Source of the DNA: Brevinema_A sp051649245
GTDB lineage: Bacteria > Spirochaetota > Brevinematia > Brevinematales > Brevinemataceae
DNA length: 28,780 bases
Direction: 5' to 3'
NCBI GenBank assembly: GCA_051649245.1
Contig: JBOFGS010000001.1
Location: 1 to 28,780 of the forward strand
Every line of letters starts with the position of its first letter. Within the stretch, counting starts at the first letter, position 1. A program made the position numbers and the translations under genes. Below are positions 7,634 to 16,021 of the stretch, piece after piece. Below the pieces are notes generated by a model, which was not told the DNA's origin, did no database searches, and was given only the letters and a program-made list of their open reading frames with translations.

Positions 7634-8099
7634 AATCGTCATCAATAATCTCAACGAATTAGAGAAATTATCCAAAGAATACACAGAGTTATCTTATAAA
7701 CTACAAGAAATGGATTCTAAATTAAAAAATGAGATTTTATTAATCAAAAATAAATATCAACAAAAAATAGATAATTTATCACAAATATTGAAAATAATAG
7801 AATTATCAATATTTGACTATCTATATTCCCAAAAAAGTGAATTGTTTTCTCAGAAACAATCTCTAGACTTAAAATATGCCAAGGTTGGGTTTAGAAAAAG
7901 TTCTGAGCTAAGAATTCCTGAAGAACAAGAATTGATTACAAGATTAAAATCATTAGGAAAATATTCATTGATTACATATTCAGAATCAATAAAAAAATCA
8001 TCTTTTACAACATTATCAGAGATCGAATTGGATCTTTTGGGCGTAGAAAAAATATATAAAGAATTACCTTTTATAATTCCTCGTATATCAATAAAATAG
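7611..8099 (+). CDS. Mu Gam-like DNA-end-binding protein
   Basis: The 162-residue product is close to Mu Gam (about 174). The N-terminal half is a long charged coiled coil (LSKEYTELSYKLQEMDSKL onward), followed by a short segment and the characteristic LKYAKVGFRKSSEL block near residues 85-98, where Gam proteins have a conserved Lys/Arg-rich motif. Mu Gam is a Ku-like protein that coats double-strand ends and blocks RecBCD. AAGGA lies about 8 bases before the ATG. In Mu, Gam belongs to the early replication region; here no transposase accompanies it, so a role guarding linear DNA before packaging is plausible. Confidence 0.78.
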   Translation: MIKINQSKIVINNLNELEKLSKEYTELSYKLQEMDSKLKNEILLIKNKYQQKIDNLSQILKIIELSIFDYLYSQKSELFSQKQSLDLKYAKVGFRKSSELRIPEEQELITRLKSLGKYSLITYSESIKKSSFTTLSEIELDLLGVEKIYKELPFIIPRISIK

Positions 8100-8154
8100 A
8101 TTTATCAAAGTATAGACAAATATAACACTCTTTATTTAGAGTTAGGAGGTATCT

Positions 8155-9510
8155 ATGTGGGCATCAGTGAATGAACAAATCACTGACGGAACCAGTGGTC
8201 TGCTACCAAATGACGGACCTAGAGCTGTTGTTGTTGGGGCATGTTCTGGTGACATAAAAAAACCAATCACTATTGGGAAAAATAGTGATATCAATGAACT
8301 TCTTGGTATAGGAGAACTGCCAAGACGTCTAAAAGATATGCAAATGACAATGTCTGATTGTACTATTGTTGCAGTAAAATCTATTTCCGATATCAAAGGA
8401 AAAATTTCTTCTGTTCAGCAATTAGGTGATGTTGCTATTGATGTTGTTGGAGAACCATTGGGATCTGCGGAGATCAAATTGATCGTTGATCAAGCGGGAA
8501 CAATATCTACAGCAAAGATCAATCTATGTATTTCCGGTGATGTGTATCTCAAACAAGAAGGAGTCTTAATGCAAGACGGTATCTTATCTCTTGATGAGTT
8601 AGGTATTGCCGTAATGTTTGAGGAAGGATCGACATTTGAAAAAGGAAATTCGTGGTCTTTTTCAATCACAGGACCAACATCCAGTTATTTTGAAATAGAA
8701 CAAGTCATCAAACAAACCTTAGAATTGTATACACCAGAATTTGTATTTATTGCACAAGAGATCAATGTTGATCAAGCTACACTTATTGGTACATTGAGTG
8801 AGCAATTATTTGAGGATCATAAACCTTGTTTATTTCTTCTGGAAACAAATCTTGATCATTCAAAATCTCTTACAGAAGCTGTGGCAACAAAAAAAGAAGA
8901 TTTTGCAGGATTAGATGCCCGTTTTGTTTCTATTGTTTGCCAATCAGGCTATATTAAAACAAAATACGGAGATGAATTCAGATCCCCATCAGGTCTATGT
9001 GCTGGACACATCACAAAAACACAAGTCAACCAAAGTATTGGAGCAACACATCACTTTATGATCACTCAATATGAATTACCTTACAATTGGTCAAATATCG
9101 ATTCCAGAGCTCTTGATGAATCAAAATTTATTACATTAAGAAATTATGCAGGTTTGAATAATTTGTTTTGGTCAAACGGACGGACTTTTGGTGGTGACAA
9201 TTCAGACTATCGTTTTATTGAAGTAGTACGTACGGTCTTTAAAGCAATACGCTTAGCAAGAAAAGCTTCGTTACCTTATATTCAAGCTCCAGGTGATGAG
9301 ATTGGAGTTCAAAATCTTTTGGCTGAAATAAGAAACCACATCAATACAATGGTAGAAAACACACCAAAAGAAATAGACTTTTTCAACATCGCTACACCCG
9401 AAAATCAAGATATTGCCAATAAAGGTGTCATGATTAACATTGAGTTATTTGGTATTCCTATCATCAGAAAAATATTACTCAATTTTTCCTTTAAATACCA
9501 AAAATTATAA
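8155..9510 (+). CDS. Contractile tail sheath protein
   Basis: The 451-residue product resembles Mu gpL/DUF2586-type sheaths. The N-terminal part shows the sheath pattern GPRAVVVGACSGDIKKP, then a segment in which a set point is compared (NSDINELLGIGELPRRL). The C-terminal region (NLLAEIRNHINTMV ... INIELFGIPIIRKI) corresponds to the conserved sheath domain that interlocks subunits. It should polymerise around the tail tube and contract on injection. The start has an excellent AGGAGG site. It is followed after 18 bases by the tube gene, as in myophages. Sequence identity to known sheaths is probably low, but pattern and context agree. Confidence 0.88.
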   Translation: MWASVNEQITDGTSGLLPNDGPRAVVVGACSGDIKKPITIGKNSDINELLGIGELPRRLKDMQMTMSDCTIVAVKSISDIKGKISSVQQLGDVAIDVVGEPLGSAEIKLIVDQAGTISTAKINLCISGDVYLKQEGVLMQDGILSLDELGIAVMFEEGSTFEKGNSWSFSITGPTSSYFEIEQVIKQTLELYTPEFVFIAQEINVDQATLIGTLSEQLFEDHKPCLFLLETNLDHSKSLTEAVATKKEDFAGLDARFVSIVCQSGYIKTKYGDEFRSPSGLCAGHITKTQVNQSIGATHHFMITQYELPYNWSNIDSRALDESKFITLRNYAGLNNLFWSNGRTFGGDNSDYRFIEVVRTVFKAIRLARKASLPYIQAPGDEIGVQNLLAEIRNHINTMVENTPKEIDFFNIATPENQDIANKGVMINIELFGIPIIRKILLNFSFKYQKL

Positions 9511-9528
9511 TATTACGAGGTACCCTTA

Positions 9529-9987
9529 ATGAGCGCTTTAGTCAACGGCAAATTTTTTGACTGGGGAGATATTACCATTTCTCTCTTACCACTAACCCCT
9601 GTTGTTTTTTCTGTTAAAGAAATCAACTATCAAGAAGAAGTAGAAACTGAAATCATCTATGGAAAAGGAAAAGCTCCTATTGGTTTTGGAAAAGGAAACT
9701 GGAAAGCTCAAGGAAGCATAAGCCTTCTTAAAAACGAATTTGAAGCACTAGCGTTGATTGCTCCAAACGGAATATTAAATTTGGATCCACGTTTAGTCAC
9801 CATAAATATTCTATACGCAAATTCATTTGAAGGTACTATTCCAGCAACTACTGAAACATTAACAGGAGTTCGATTTACCAAAATTTCAGACAAAGCTTCA
9901 CAAAACGAAAAAAGCTTAACAACATCACTTGATTTTACAATATTAGGTAACATCCACCGAAACGGAAAAGCAGCACGAGGATTATAA
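9529..9987 (+). CDS. Tail tube protein
   Basis: The 152-residue product directly follows the sheath gene, the canonical position of the tube. The beta-rich sequence begins with a segment like that of XkdM/Mu gpM tubes (NGKFFDWGDITISL), contains the YGKGKAPIGFGKGNW loop seen in tube proteins, and ends in a strand-rich domain (LDFTILGNIHRNG). It should stack as hexameric rings to form the inner channel. ACGAGG lies upstream of the start. No truncation is seen. Confidence 0.85.
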   Translation: MSALVNGKFFDWGDITISLLPLTPVVFSVKEINYQEEVETEIIYGKGKAPIGFGKGNWKAQGSISLLKNEFEALALIAPNGILNLDPRLVTINILYANSFEGTIPATTETLTGVRFTKISDKASQNEKSLTTSLDFTILGNIHRNGKAARGL

Positions 9988-9990
9988 ATT

Positions 9991-10428
9991 ATGTCAGAAT
10001 TACAATTCTTATTAGATCTATTCAAGATCTCCAAAAAATCACAAACAACTCCTACCCCTTCAAATAAAATCACAACAAAAGAAGAAATCAACCCCGAAGA
10101 AACAAATAAACCAAATCTCGAAGAATTCAAAAAAATGTTAACATTTTTCTTCTCAAATGAAGATTTTAAAGAAGAATGTATCGACATTCTTAAAAAAATT
10201 GCTCATCAATCACCTGATCAAAAAGATGAAAACACAGAACGTGTATCTCATCGTTTTGACGGAAAAAATTATAGATCAGGAAAAGGAATCTCAAACCTTG
10301 CTAAAGGAATTTATCTTGAAGAAACAGAAGTATTTGCAGATGAAGTTGAAAAATTATGCAAAGAAGGTCTCGATAGAAGATCTGCATACCTTAAAGCAAG
10401 ACAAAATCTTATCAATTCGGAGAACTAA
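9991..10428 (+). CDS. Hydrophilic protein between tube and capsid genes
   Basis: This 145-residue product is strongly charged, with a low-complexity Thr/Pro/Glu N-terminus (TTPTPSNKITTKEEI) and an alpha-helical C-terminal half (EKLCKEGLDRRSAYLKARQNL). I do not recognise it. It lies 3 bases after the tube gene and 2 bases before the capsid gene. Two roles fit: a tail assembly chaperone (normally next to the tube), or a capsid scaffold (normally just before the capsid and similarly acidic and helical). There is no protease motif. GAGGA precedes the ATG. Confidence 0.75.
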   Translation: MSELQFLLDLFKISKKSQTTPTPSNKITTKEEINPEETNKPNLEEFKKMLTFFFSNEDFKEECIDILKKIAHQSPDQKDENTERVSHRFDGKNYRSGKGISNLAKGIYLEETEVFADEVEKLCKEGLDRRSAYLKARQNLINSEN

Positions 10429-10430
10429 TC

Positions 10431-11375
10431 ATGCCTATCCAAATCCCATCTTATCAACAATCTATTCCAAGTATCCTTCAACGTGTTGCCTTAGAAGCAC
10501 CAAAACAAAAACGTTCTGCTAGTACATTGTTACCTATGTATGAAGCAGATGTGCCTCGTGAAAGTTATCGTGTTGCGATCTTTGATGAAAATAGCCTCGC
10601 TGTTGAAGATTTTTCAAGAGAATACGGAACAGAAGCAAAACGTGCATCATCCAAATTATCTCATTATGTTGAAATTCCTGTTACCCGTTATACAATAGAA
10701 GCATCAGTAGATAGAGGAGAAACAGAAGGTTCCAACAATATTATGCAGTCTTCTCTTCTTCTTCGTGAAGAACGGCTTGTTCATGCATATAATAAATTAA
10801 TGAATTCAATAGAATCAAAACAAATCGAAATCATCCTCAATACAAAAGCCTACTTAGATCATAAATTTGTCCCTATTGACGGTCAATATTGGAACGAAGC
10901 AGGATCTAATCCCGTTCAAACAATATTCGAAGCAAAAGATACTATCAAATCAAAAATTGGATTTACCCCTAATACTATGGTTATCTCTGAACCTGTTTGG
11001 AAAGTATTGCGTCTTAAACAAGATCTTCTTCAATTACTACCTGATACTACTCTTAAATCAGGATTGACTCCTGAAGCGTTTGCTGAAATTATTGGTGTAG
11101 AAGAAGTAGTTATTGCTGACAATATGATTCACAATGGTACGGAACTTGTTTATGCTTGGGGTGAAAATGCTGTATTAGCATATGTACCCAAAACATTATT
11201 TACACTTGATGAACCAAGTTTTGGTATTACCGTAAGATCTCCTCTTGGTTATCAATCCATGCGTGAATATTTTGATGAAAAAACAACCAGTGATATCACT
11301 GCAATCGACGAAAAATTAGGTTGGGCTGTCGCAAATTATCAAGCCGGTTATATCTTTACTGACTTATTAAAATAA
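10431..11375 (+). CDS. Major capsid protein, HK97-type fold
   Basis: The 314-residue product resembles Mu gpT- or P22-coat-like capsid proteins that lack a long cleavable delta domain. The centre and C-terminus show typical motifs: IGFTPNTMVISEPVWKVLR (the 'capsid can be looked up as a plate' segment), AFAEIIGVEEVVIADN, then YAWGENAVLAYVPK and SFGITVRSPLGYQ, which resemble the A-domain and P-domain strands. It should form the icosahedral shell. CGGAGA lies upstream. Its mRNA ends in a strong hairpin before the next gene, which suggests excess production. No prohead protease gene is nearby, and the N-terminus is short, which fits a non-processed capsid. Confidence 0.85.
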   Translation: MPIQIPSYQQSIPSILQRVALEAPKQKRSASTLLPMYEADVPRESYRVAIFDENSLAVEDFSREYGTEAKRASSKLSHYVEIPVTRYTIEASVDRGETEGSNNIMQSSLLLREERLVHAYNKLMNSIESKQIEIILNTKAYLDHKFVPIDGQYWNEAGSNPVQTIFEAKDTIKSKIGFTPNTMVISEPVWKVLRLKQDLLQLLPDTTLKSGLTPEAFAEIIGVEEVVIADNMIHNGTELVYAWGENAVLAYVPKTLFTLDEPSFGITVRSPLGYQSMREYFDEKTTSDITAIDEKLGWAVANYQAGYIFTDLLK

Positions 11376-11392
11376 ACACAATATCATTAATC

Positions 11393-11427
11393 ATAGGTGG
11401 TGGGGGATTCCCCCACTTCCTATTTTT
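11393..11427 (+). terminator. Hairpin after capsid gene (partial terminator)
   Basis: The stem ATAGG..GGGGG / CCCCC..CCTAT has a 3-base ATT loop, one wobble and one mismatch, followed by a TTTTTA tract. It sits in a 74-base gap, the only sizeable gap in the operon. A partial terminator here would yield more capsid, sheath and tube mRNA than terminase and baseplate mRNA. Confidence 0.75.
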
Positions 11428-11449
11428 ATTAAATCATAACGGAGTTTAT

Positions 11450-11869
11450 ATGAAATATTGTATCAAAGATGATTTGTTTGAAGCCTGTAAAGCTAGTGCT
11501 ATTCTTTCTTGGGCAAAAGACGACCCAAAAGACACAGATGATATCATTAATCAACGAATCGAAAGTGCTATTTCTCGTGCAAGCGATGAAGTTTCATTAT
11601 TTATTGGTAAGGTATGCACCCTGCCTTTAAAAGAAATACCTTCTGTTTTGACAGACATTTGTGTTAAGCTATCGCTATATCAGCTCCTCTCAAGAAAAGG
11701 TCTTGCTGAAACATCTGCAGACAACGTCATCAGAGCAAATAGAAATTCGGCATTAAGAAAATTAGACTTAATCTCAACAGGAAAATTGAATATTCTCAAT
11801 GAACAAAAAAATACAACTGCAAAACAAATCGAATCATTTTTCCCTGTTAGTCCTTACAAGCGAGGATAG
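11450..11869 (+). CDS. Mu gp36-like (DUF1320) head-tail connector
   Basis: The 139-residue helical product begins with YCIKDDLFEAC and carries the DUF1320 pattern IESAISRASDEVSLFIG, then LPLKEIPSVLTDICVKLSLYQLLSRKG. Mu gp36 relatives belong to the HK97 gp6-like adaptors that sit below the portal. ACGGAG precedes the ATG. It follows the capsid gene, as in Mu. The C-terminal tail after residue 115 is polar and variable. Confidence 0.85.
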   Translation: MKYCIKDDLFEACKASAILSWAKDDPKDTDDIINQRIESAISRASDEVSLFIGKVCTLPLKEIPSVLTDICVKLSLYQLLSRKGLAETSADNVIRANRNSALRKLDLISTGKLNILNEQKNTTAKQIESFFPVSPYKRG

Positions 11870-11870
11870 T

Positions 11871-12368
11871 ATGATTCATGTTATTCAACAAAAATTATCG
11901 AATATTATTTTGGATGAATTTAATATTGATCCGGATCATATTCATATCATGCCTTTGAGCGATAAGGAATATTTCTCACCTCCTTATGTTTGTATTCTTG
12001 CAGGTAAAGCAACAGCAACAAATTCTTGGGGAAATCCCCAATATCATCACCATGAAAAATTTCAACAAAAGTTTACAATCCGACAACCTATTGTCATCAA
12101 ATTTTCAGATTCAACATATGAATTAACCACAGATTTTGTGGATAAATTATTGAGTGTGATTCCACGATATCTAAATATCGAAGGACGCATTGTTGAAATT
12201 TCGCCACAACAAATACATTATGTGTTTTCTGCAGGAGAACTTGATTTGTTTAATAGTGAAATAGATATTACAGCTGTTTACGATATCTTCTCAAAACCAA
12301 AATCAGTCGATGAAATTAGCACAATTGGGCTTGATATTATGTATGTGGAGCACAAAAATGGATCCTAA
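11871..12368 (+). CDS. Mu gp37-like tail terminator/connector protein
   Basis: I chose the ATG at 11871 because GAGGA is just upstream and the frame further upstream overlaps the previous gene. The product has 165 residues. It starts with a helix (MIHVIQQKLSNIILDEF) and continues as a beta-rich domain, matching DUF1834/gp37-type neck or tail terminator proteins in length and order after gp36. There is a histidine-rich loop (YHHHEK) near residue 60. It presumably caps the tail tube or joins it to the head. Identification rests mostly on position. Confidence 0.65.
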   Translation: MIHVIQQKLSNIILDEFNIDPDHIHIMPLSDKEYFSPPYVCILAGKATATNSWGNPQYHHHEKFQQKFTIRQPIVIKFSDSTYELTTDFVDKLLSVIPRYLNIEGRIVEISPQQIHYVFSAGELDLFNSEIDITAVYDIFSKPKSVDEISTIGLDIMYVEHKNGS

Positions 12369-12621
12369 ATGGAAGTACAAGGTAGAACAAGATATTCAGT
12401 TATTAGCTCAATCTATTTCTAAATTAAGTATTTCTTTAGAGAAATTCATTGAATATTCTAAAGAAATTCAACATGAAAAATTCTCTAAAATACACGATGT
12501 ATTAAACGATCATGAGGCAAGGATTCGCAAAAATACAAAATTTGTTTATCAAGCATTAGCAGGAATAGGAGCAATAATGATACTAATAGATCTTTTGTTC
12601 AAATCAAAAATTCTTCGATAG
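12358..12621 (+). CDS. XhlA-like coiled-coil membrane protein
   Basis: The ATG at 12358 has GTGGAG 7 bases upstream, and the gene overlaps its predecessor by 11 bases. The 87-residue product has an amphipathic coiled coil (residues about 8-60, including IHDVLNDHEARIRK) and one C-terminal transmembrane segment (FVYQALAGIGAIMILIDLLF) with basic end. This layout matches haemolysin XhlA/holin-accessory proteins of phages such as PBSX. It is oddly placed in the middle of head genes. It may help lysis or anchor particles to the membrane. Confidence 0.7.
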   Translation: MDPKWKYKVEQDIQLLAQSISKLSISLEKFIEYSKEIQHEKFSKIHDVLNDHEARIRKNTKFVYQALAGIGAIMILIDLLFKSKILR

Positions 12622-12629
12622 AGGAACCT

Positions 12630-12908
12630 ATGAAACAACAACATATTACCAGTTGGCTGGATGAACAAATCAAAAACTGTATTCTTTCTATTGATCAAGA
12701 TAATAACCTGACAAAACAAATCAAATTGTTAGATCATCTTATCTCCATGAGAAAAAAATATGAAAAAGGACTTGATGATTTGGAATTAAAAATACGTGTG
12801 ATGGAAAAATTTATTCTTTTTATTACCAAAAAATATAAAAAAGACGTTCCAAAACTGAAACAAATTTGTGATCATTTTTTGGAAGAATCTATAAAATCTC
12901 ATGAATAA
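12630..12908 (+). CDS. Small helical protein before terminase (possible small terminase)
   Basis: The 92-residue product is almost entirely helical and highly charged (KKYEKGLDDLELKIRVMEKF), with no membrane segment. AGAGGAAC precedes the ATG. It ends inside the terminase start (8-base overlap), so translation is coupled. This is the place of a small terminase subunit, which recognises DNA and stimulates the large subunit. No helix-turn-helix can be made out. If the particle packages DNA without sequence preference, a reduced small terminase would fit. Function is inference from position. Confidence 0.65.
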   Translation: MKQQHITSWLDEQIKNCILSIDQDNNLTKQIKLLDHLISMRKKYEKGLDDLELKIRVMEKFILFITKKYKKDVPKLKQICDHFLEESIKSHE

Positions 12909-14403
12909 AACACATTTCAAAAAAGAAAGAAAACGGATACTCGCACTCTTTGATAGATCAACTATCTCTCAATCCACACAACAAAAAATAAGAAAAAAAT
13001 CTGAAAACGATTTCTTTTTTTTCTTCAAAACATACCTTTCACATTATGCCAGTCAACGTTTTGCTGATTTTCAAAAAGAAATAATCAACCTAATCACTTC
13101 ATCAAAAAAATTTATTGCTATTGCAGCACCTAGAGGATTTTCAAAATCTACCCTAGTTAGTTTTGCTTATGTGATTTGGTGTATTGTGTTCAAAAAATTT
13201 CATTTCATTGTGATTATTTCAGCAACAGATGATTTGGCAGATGATTTGAGCAGTTTTATTAAGATGGAATTTAGTGATAATCCCCTTATTCTCCGTGACT
13301 TTGGAAATTTAATCAAGATTAATGGTTCTAAAGGTGACTTTGTTATTAATAAAACAAGAATTCTCGCTCGTGGACGAAAACAAGCCAACAGAGGATTTCG
13401 ATACCGACAACATCGTCCGGATTTGATTATCATTGATGATATTGAAAAAGATGAAGAAGCAATAAGCCTTGATTCTGTAGAAAAGACATTGGATATTATT
13501 TATCGAGCAATTGTCCCATCATTAAAGCCAAACGGCAAACTCATTGCCATTGGTACCATTTTAAGACACAACAGTGCCTTTGCAAAATTACTTTCTAATA
13601 ATCCTGAGTATTGGGATAGCAAAATATTCAAGGCCTTGATCCAAAAAGGCTACAATGAACAATCAATTTGGGAAGAACGATTCAGTACATCTTTTCTGAT
13701 CAATCAAAGAGAAATTTTAGGAATCTCTGCTTTTAATGCAGAGTATCAAAATACTCCTACAGATGATCAATACCAAATCTTCAAACAAAATATGTTACAA
13801 GAGGGAAGCATAAATCCTTGCTTAACAGTAGCATTTATTGATCCAAGTATTGAAGGAGTTAAAAATGGAGATTTCAAGGTCTGTGTATTTGTCAGAGGAT
13901 CCGCAGAAAAAATAGAAATTATCGATATCATTGCCAGTAAAGGATCTGATAAAGATTTTTTTAAAGATATTATTTCTTGTTTTCAAAAATATCAAGATTA
14001 TTTGGTATCTATTGGGATAGAAAGCAACGGATTTCAAAAATATTTTATAAAAGATCTTCATCGATTTTCTGAAGAATTACATATTCACCTACCTATTAAA
14101 CCCATCAAAAATTACATCAAAAAAGAATATCGCATTCATAAACTCTTGAGTTGGTTTGAACAAGAAAAAATCGTCATCAACCCAAGATTAATAAAATCAA
14201 AAGAAGGTTCTCTACTTATAGAACAACTCCTCTATTTTCCAAATAAAAAAATTCATGACGATATCCCTGATGCATTATCCAGTGCTATTGAGTTATTAAT
14301 ATCTATGGAAGAATATCATCAGCAATCAACAAAAAGTCAATCAAATCCAATCACTCACGTTCCATCTTCAAAAAAAACTGCCTTCAAAAAAAATTTATTT
14401 TAA
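12901..14403 (+). CDS. Terminase large subunit (DNA-packaging motor)
   Basis: The 500-residue product has both domains. The ATPase part shows a Walker A (APRGFSKST, residues 76-84) and a Walker B with catalytic acid (LIIIDDIEKDE, 175-185), then a coupling segment (LIAIGTILRHN, 214-224). The nuclease part has RNase H-like acidic residues: Asp314 in FIDPS, Glu374 in IGIESNG, and Asp453/Asp457 in HDDIPDA. It resembles Mu gp28-type terminases. All catalytic positions appear intact, so packaging and cutting should work. The C-terminal tail is Ser/Lys-rich. It should pump DNA into the capsid through the portal encoded next. Confidence 0.94.
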   Translation: MNKTHFKKERKRILALFDRSTISQSTQQKIRKKSENDFFFFFKTYLSHYASQRFADFQKEIINLITSSKKFIAIAAPRGFSKSTLVSFAYVIWCIVFKKFHFIVIISATDDLADDLSSFIKMEFSDNPLILRDFGNLIKINGSKGDFVINKTRILARGRKQANRGFRYRQHRPDLIIIDDIEKDEEAISLDSVEKTLDIIYRAIVPSLKPNGKLIAIGTILRHNSAFAKLLSNNPEYWDSKIFKALIQKGYNEQSIWEERFSTSFLINQREILGISAFNAEYQNTPTDDQYQIFKQNMLQEGSINPCLTVAFIDPSIEGVKNGDFKVCVFVRGSAEKIEIIDIIASKGSDKDFFKDIISCFQKYQDYLVSIGIESNGFQKYFIKDLHRFSEELHIHLPIKPIKNYIKKEYRIHKLLSWFEQEKIVINPRLIKSKEGSLLIEQLLYFPNKKIHDDIPDALSSAIELLISMEEYHQQSTKSQSNPITHVPSSKKTAFKKNLF

Positions 14404-14423
14404 ATAAGAAAACAGGAGTAGAA

Positions 14424-15554
14424 ATGAATTACAAAACACGAAAAATACTCCAAGTTTGGGGTGATCTACCAAACCCAACGGACGAATTTTTCCAAAAAAA
14501 CGGTGCTCATCCTCAAAAAGCTTTACGAGATATGACTTATATTCCCGAAATTGAGGCTGCTATTATAGCACGAGAAGCAGCAATCATCGGTGATCAATGG
14601 CAAATTGTCGGTAACAATAAAGAAATTGTTGATAAAATAACAAATAATCTCGCTGATATACGCCCAACTGTCATCTTTAGAAGTATTATGGAATCTATTT
14701 GGTATGGATTTACTGTACTAGAACACCCCATGATCAAACAAGACGGATGTTGGTTTTTTGAACAAATCAATTCTCTTCCTTCTGAATGGTTTCGTTTTAA
14801 TGAAGAAAAAGAATTGGTAATTTCATCAAATCTCAACACTTTCGTTGACACTGTGTTACCTTTTAAACATAAAAATATAGGAGAATTAGAAAAAGAAGGA
14901 GAACTCGTCCAGTATCGAACATCCTACGCAAATCCTTATGGAGAAAGTCAATTAGCCCGTGTTTTTTGGTCAGCAACATGGTTACGTGGCGGCATGGAGC
15001 TTTGGGCAAATTATATTGATCGATTTGGGGATGATTCGATTGTTGCACGAACAGAAATTTCAAGCCCCCAGAAACGACAAGAACTTCTTCAAGCAATTCT
15101 TGATTTCAGATCAAGTGGAGGTATGGTAGTAGAAGGCACAGATGATTTTTCATTACTTAAATCTGAAAAAGCAACATCATCTGAGTTATTCAAACAATTC
15201 CATGATGTTTGTGTTCAGCAGATCAATAAACTCATTCTTGGGCATTCATCGGCTCTTGATTCCACCCCTGGAAAATTAGGCAATGAAACCAATATTTCTT
15301 TAGTACGACAAGATATTACAGATGATGATAAAAATCTGATTGCAGAGGTGATGAATCGTTTGATAAAACATCTTTGCCTTGTTAATCGATGGGATTTTTG
15401 TCAGTTTATTTGGAGTCCTGAGAAAGAACTTGAGTCTAGTAGAATTGAACGAGATTTAAAAATTATTCAGATGGGATTTTCTCTATCTGAGGAATATATT
15501 CGTAAAACATATAATTTCTCGGAAGATGACATTAAGAAAACGAGGCTCAAATGA
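14424..15554 (+). CDS. Portal protein, DUF935 (Mu gp29-like)
   Basis: The 376-residue product carries the DUF935 hallmarks: the early segment DMTYIPEIEAAIIAREAAI, the ESIWYGFTVLEH motif near residue 95, and NPYGESQLARVFW near residue 170. It is shorter than Mu gp29 (about 512), lacking an extended C-terminal tail. Portals form the dodecameric ring through which terminase pumps DNA and to which the tail attaches. ACAGGAG precedes the ATG. It follows the terminase after 20 bases. The next gene overlaps by 4 bases. The gp30-like minor head gene that follows gp29 in Mu is absent. Confidence 0.9.
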   Translation: MNYKTRKILQVWGDLPNPTDEFFQKNGAHPQKALRDMTYIPEIEAAIIAREAAIIGDQWQIVGNNKEIVDKITNNLADIRPTVIFRSIMESIWYGFTVLEHPMIKQDGCWFFEQINSLPSEWFRFNEEKELVISSNLNTFVDTVLPFKHKNIGELEKEGELVQYRTSYANPYGESQLARVFWSATWLRGGMELWANYIDRFGDDSIVARTEISSPQKRQELLQAILDFRSSGGMVVEGTDDFSLLKSEKATSSELFKQFHDVCVQQINKLILGHSSALDSTPGKLGNETNISLVRQDITDDDKNLIAEVMNRLIKHLCLVNRWDFCQFIWSPEKELESSRIERDLKIIQMGFSLSEEYIRKTYNFSEDDIKKTRLK

Positions 15555-16021
15555 TTTTATATTCCAAAAGAGACACCCCTCTGAAGTTGATAGAACAAGG
15601 AACCAGTATCTCATTACCCGGAATCATCCAATCTATCAATATCAATGGTGAATTAGATAGTTCAAATGATGGTAAATCATATACAATTACAGGTTACAAA
15701 GACAAAAAAATCAATATCGATTTAGTGCTGGTAGAAAATAATGAATTATACGTTCTAAAAAATAAACAGTCTGTATTCCATCAATTAAAAGAGATTGAGA
15801 AAATATTTGCAAAACAACCACATAACCCAGATATTCCTTCAAAACCTGTCATTTTTGAGATCGTACACCCACACTTGAATAATCGTGGGATCAATCACGT
15901 CATTTTAGAAAGCTTCTCATCAACAGAGTCTACCTCTCAGAGTACAATTAATGTTTCTTTGTCATTTGTAGCTATAGAAACAAAGGATGTTATTGATGTT
16001 AATACGAACACTACAAACTAG
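15551..16021 (+). CDS. Baseplate/tail tip protein of unknown family
   Basis: This 156-residue beta-rich product starts in the ATGA overlap with the portal gene. It contains ISLPGIIQSININGEL, then INIDLVLVEN and the region IFEIVHPHLNNRGINHVILESF, which looks like the domain found in XkdP/gp53-like and similar tail-tip adaptors; there is no LysM domain. It lies directly before the hub gene, where such adaptors and the end of the tape-measure region normally sit. Assignment is inference from position and length. No tape-measure-like helical protein is found here. Confidence 0.6.
   Translation: MILYSKRDTPLKLIEQGTSISLPGIIQSININGELDSSNDGKSYTITGYKDKKINIDLVLVENNELYVLKNKQSVFHQLKEIEKIFAKQPHNPDIPSKPVIFEIVHPHLNNRGINHVILESFSSTESTSQSTINVSLSFVAIETKDVIDVNTNTTN

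Noticed and set aside
9708..10187. Long minus-strand open frame opposite tube and the following gene
   Set aside because: Shadow of two plus-strand genes with good ribosome sites; low-complexity composition and no motif.
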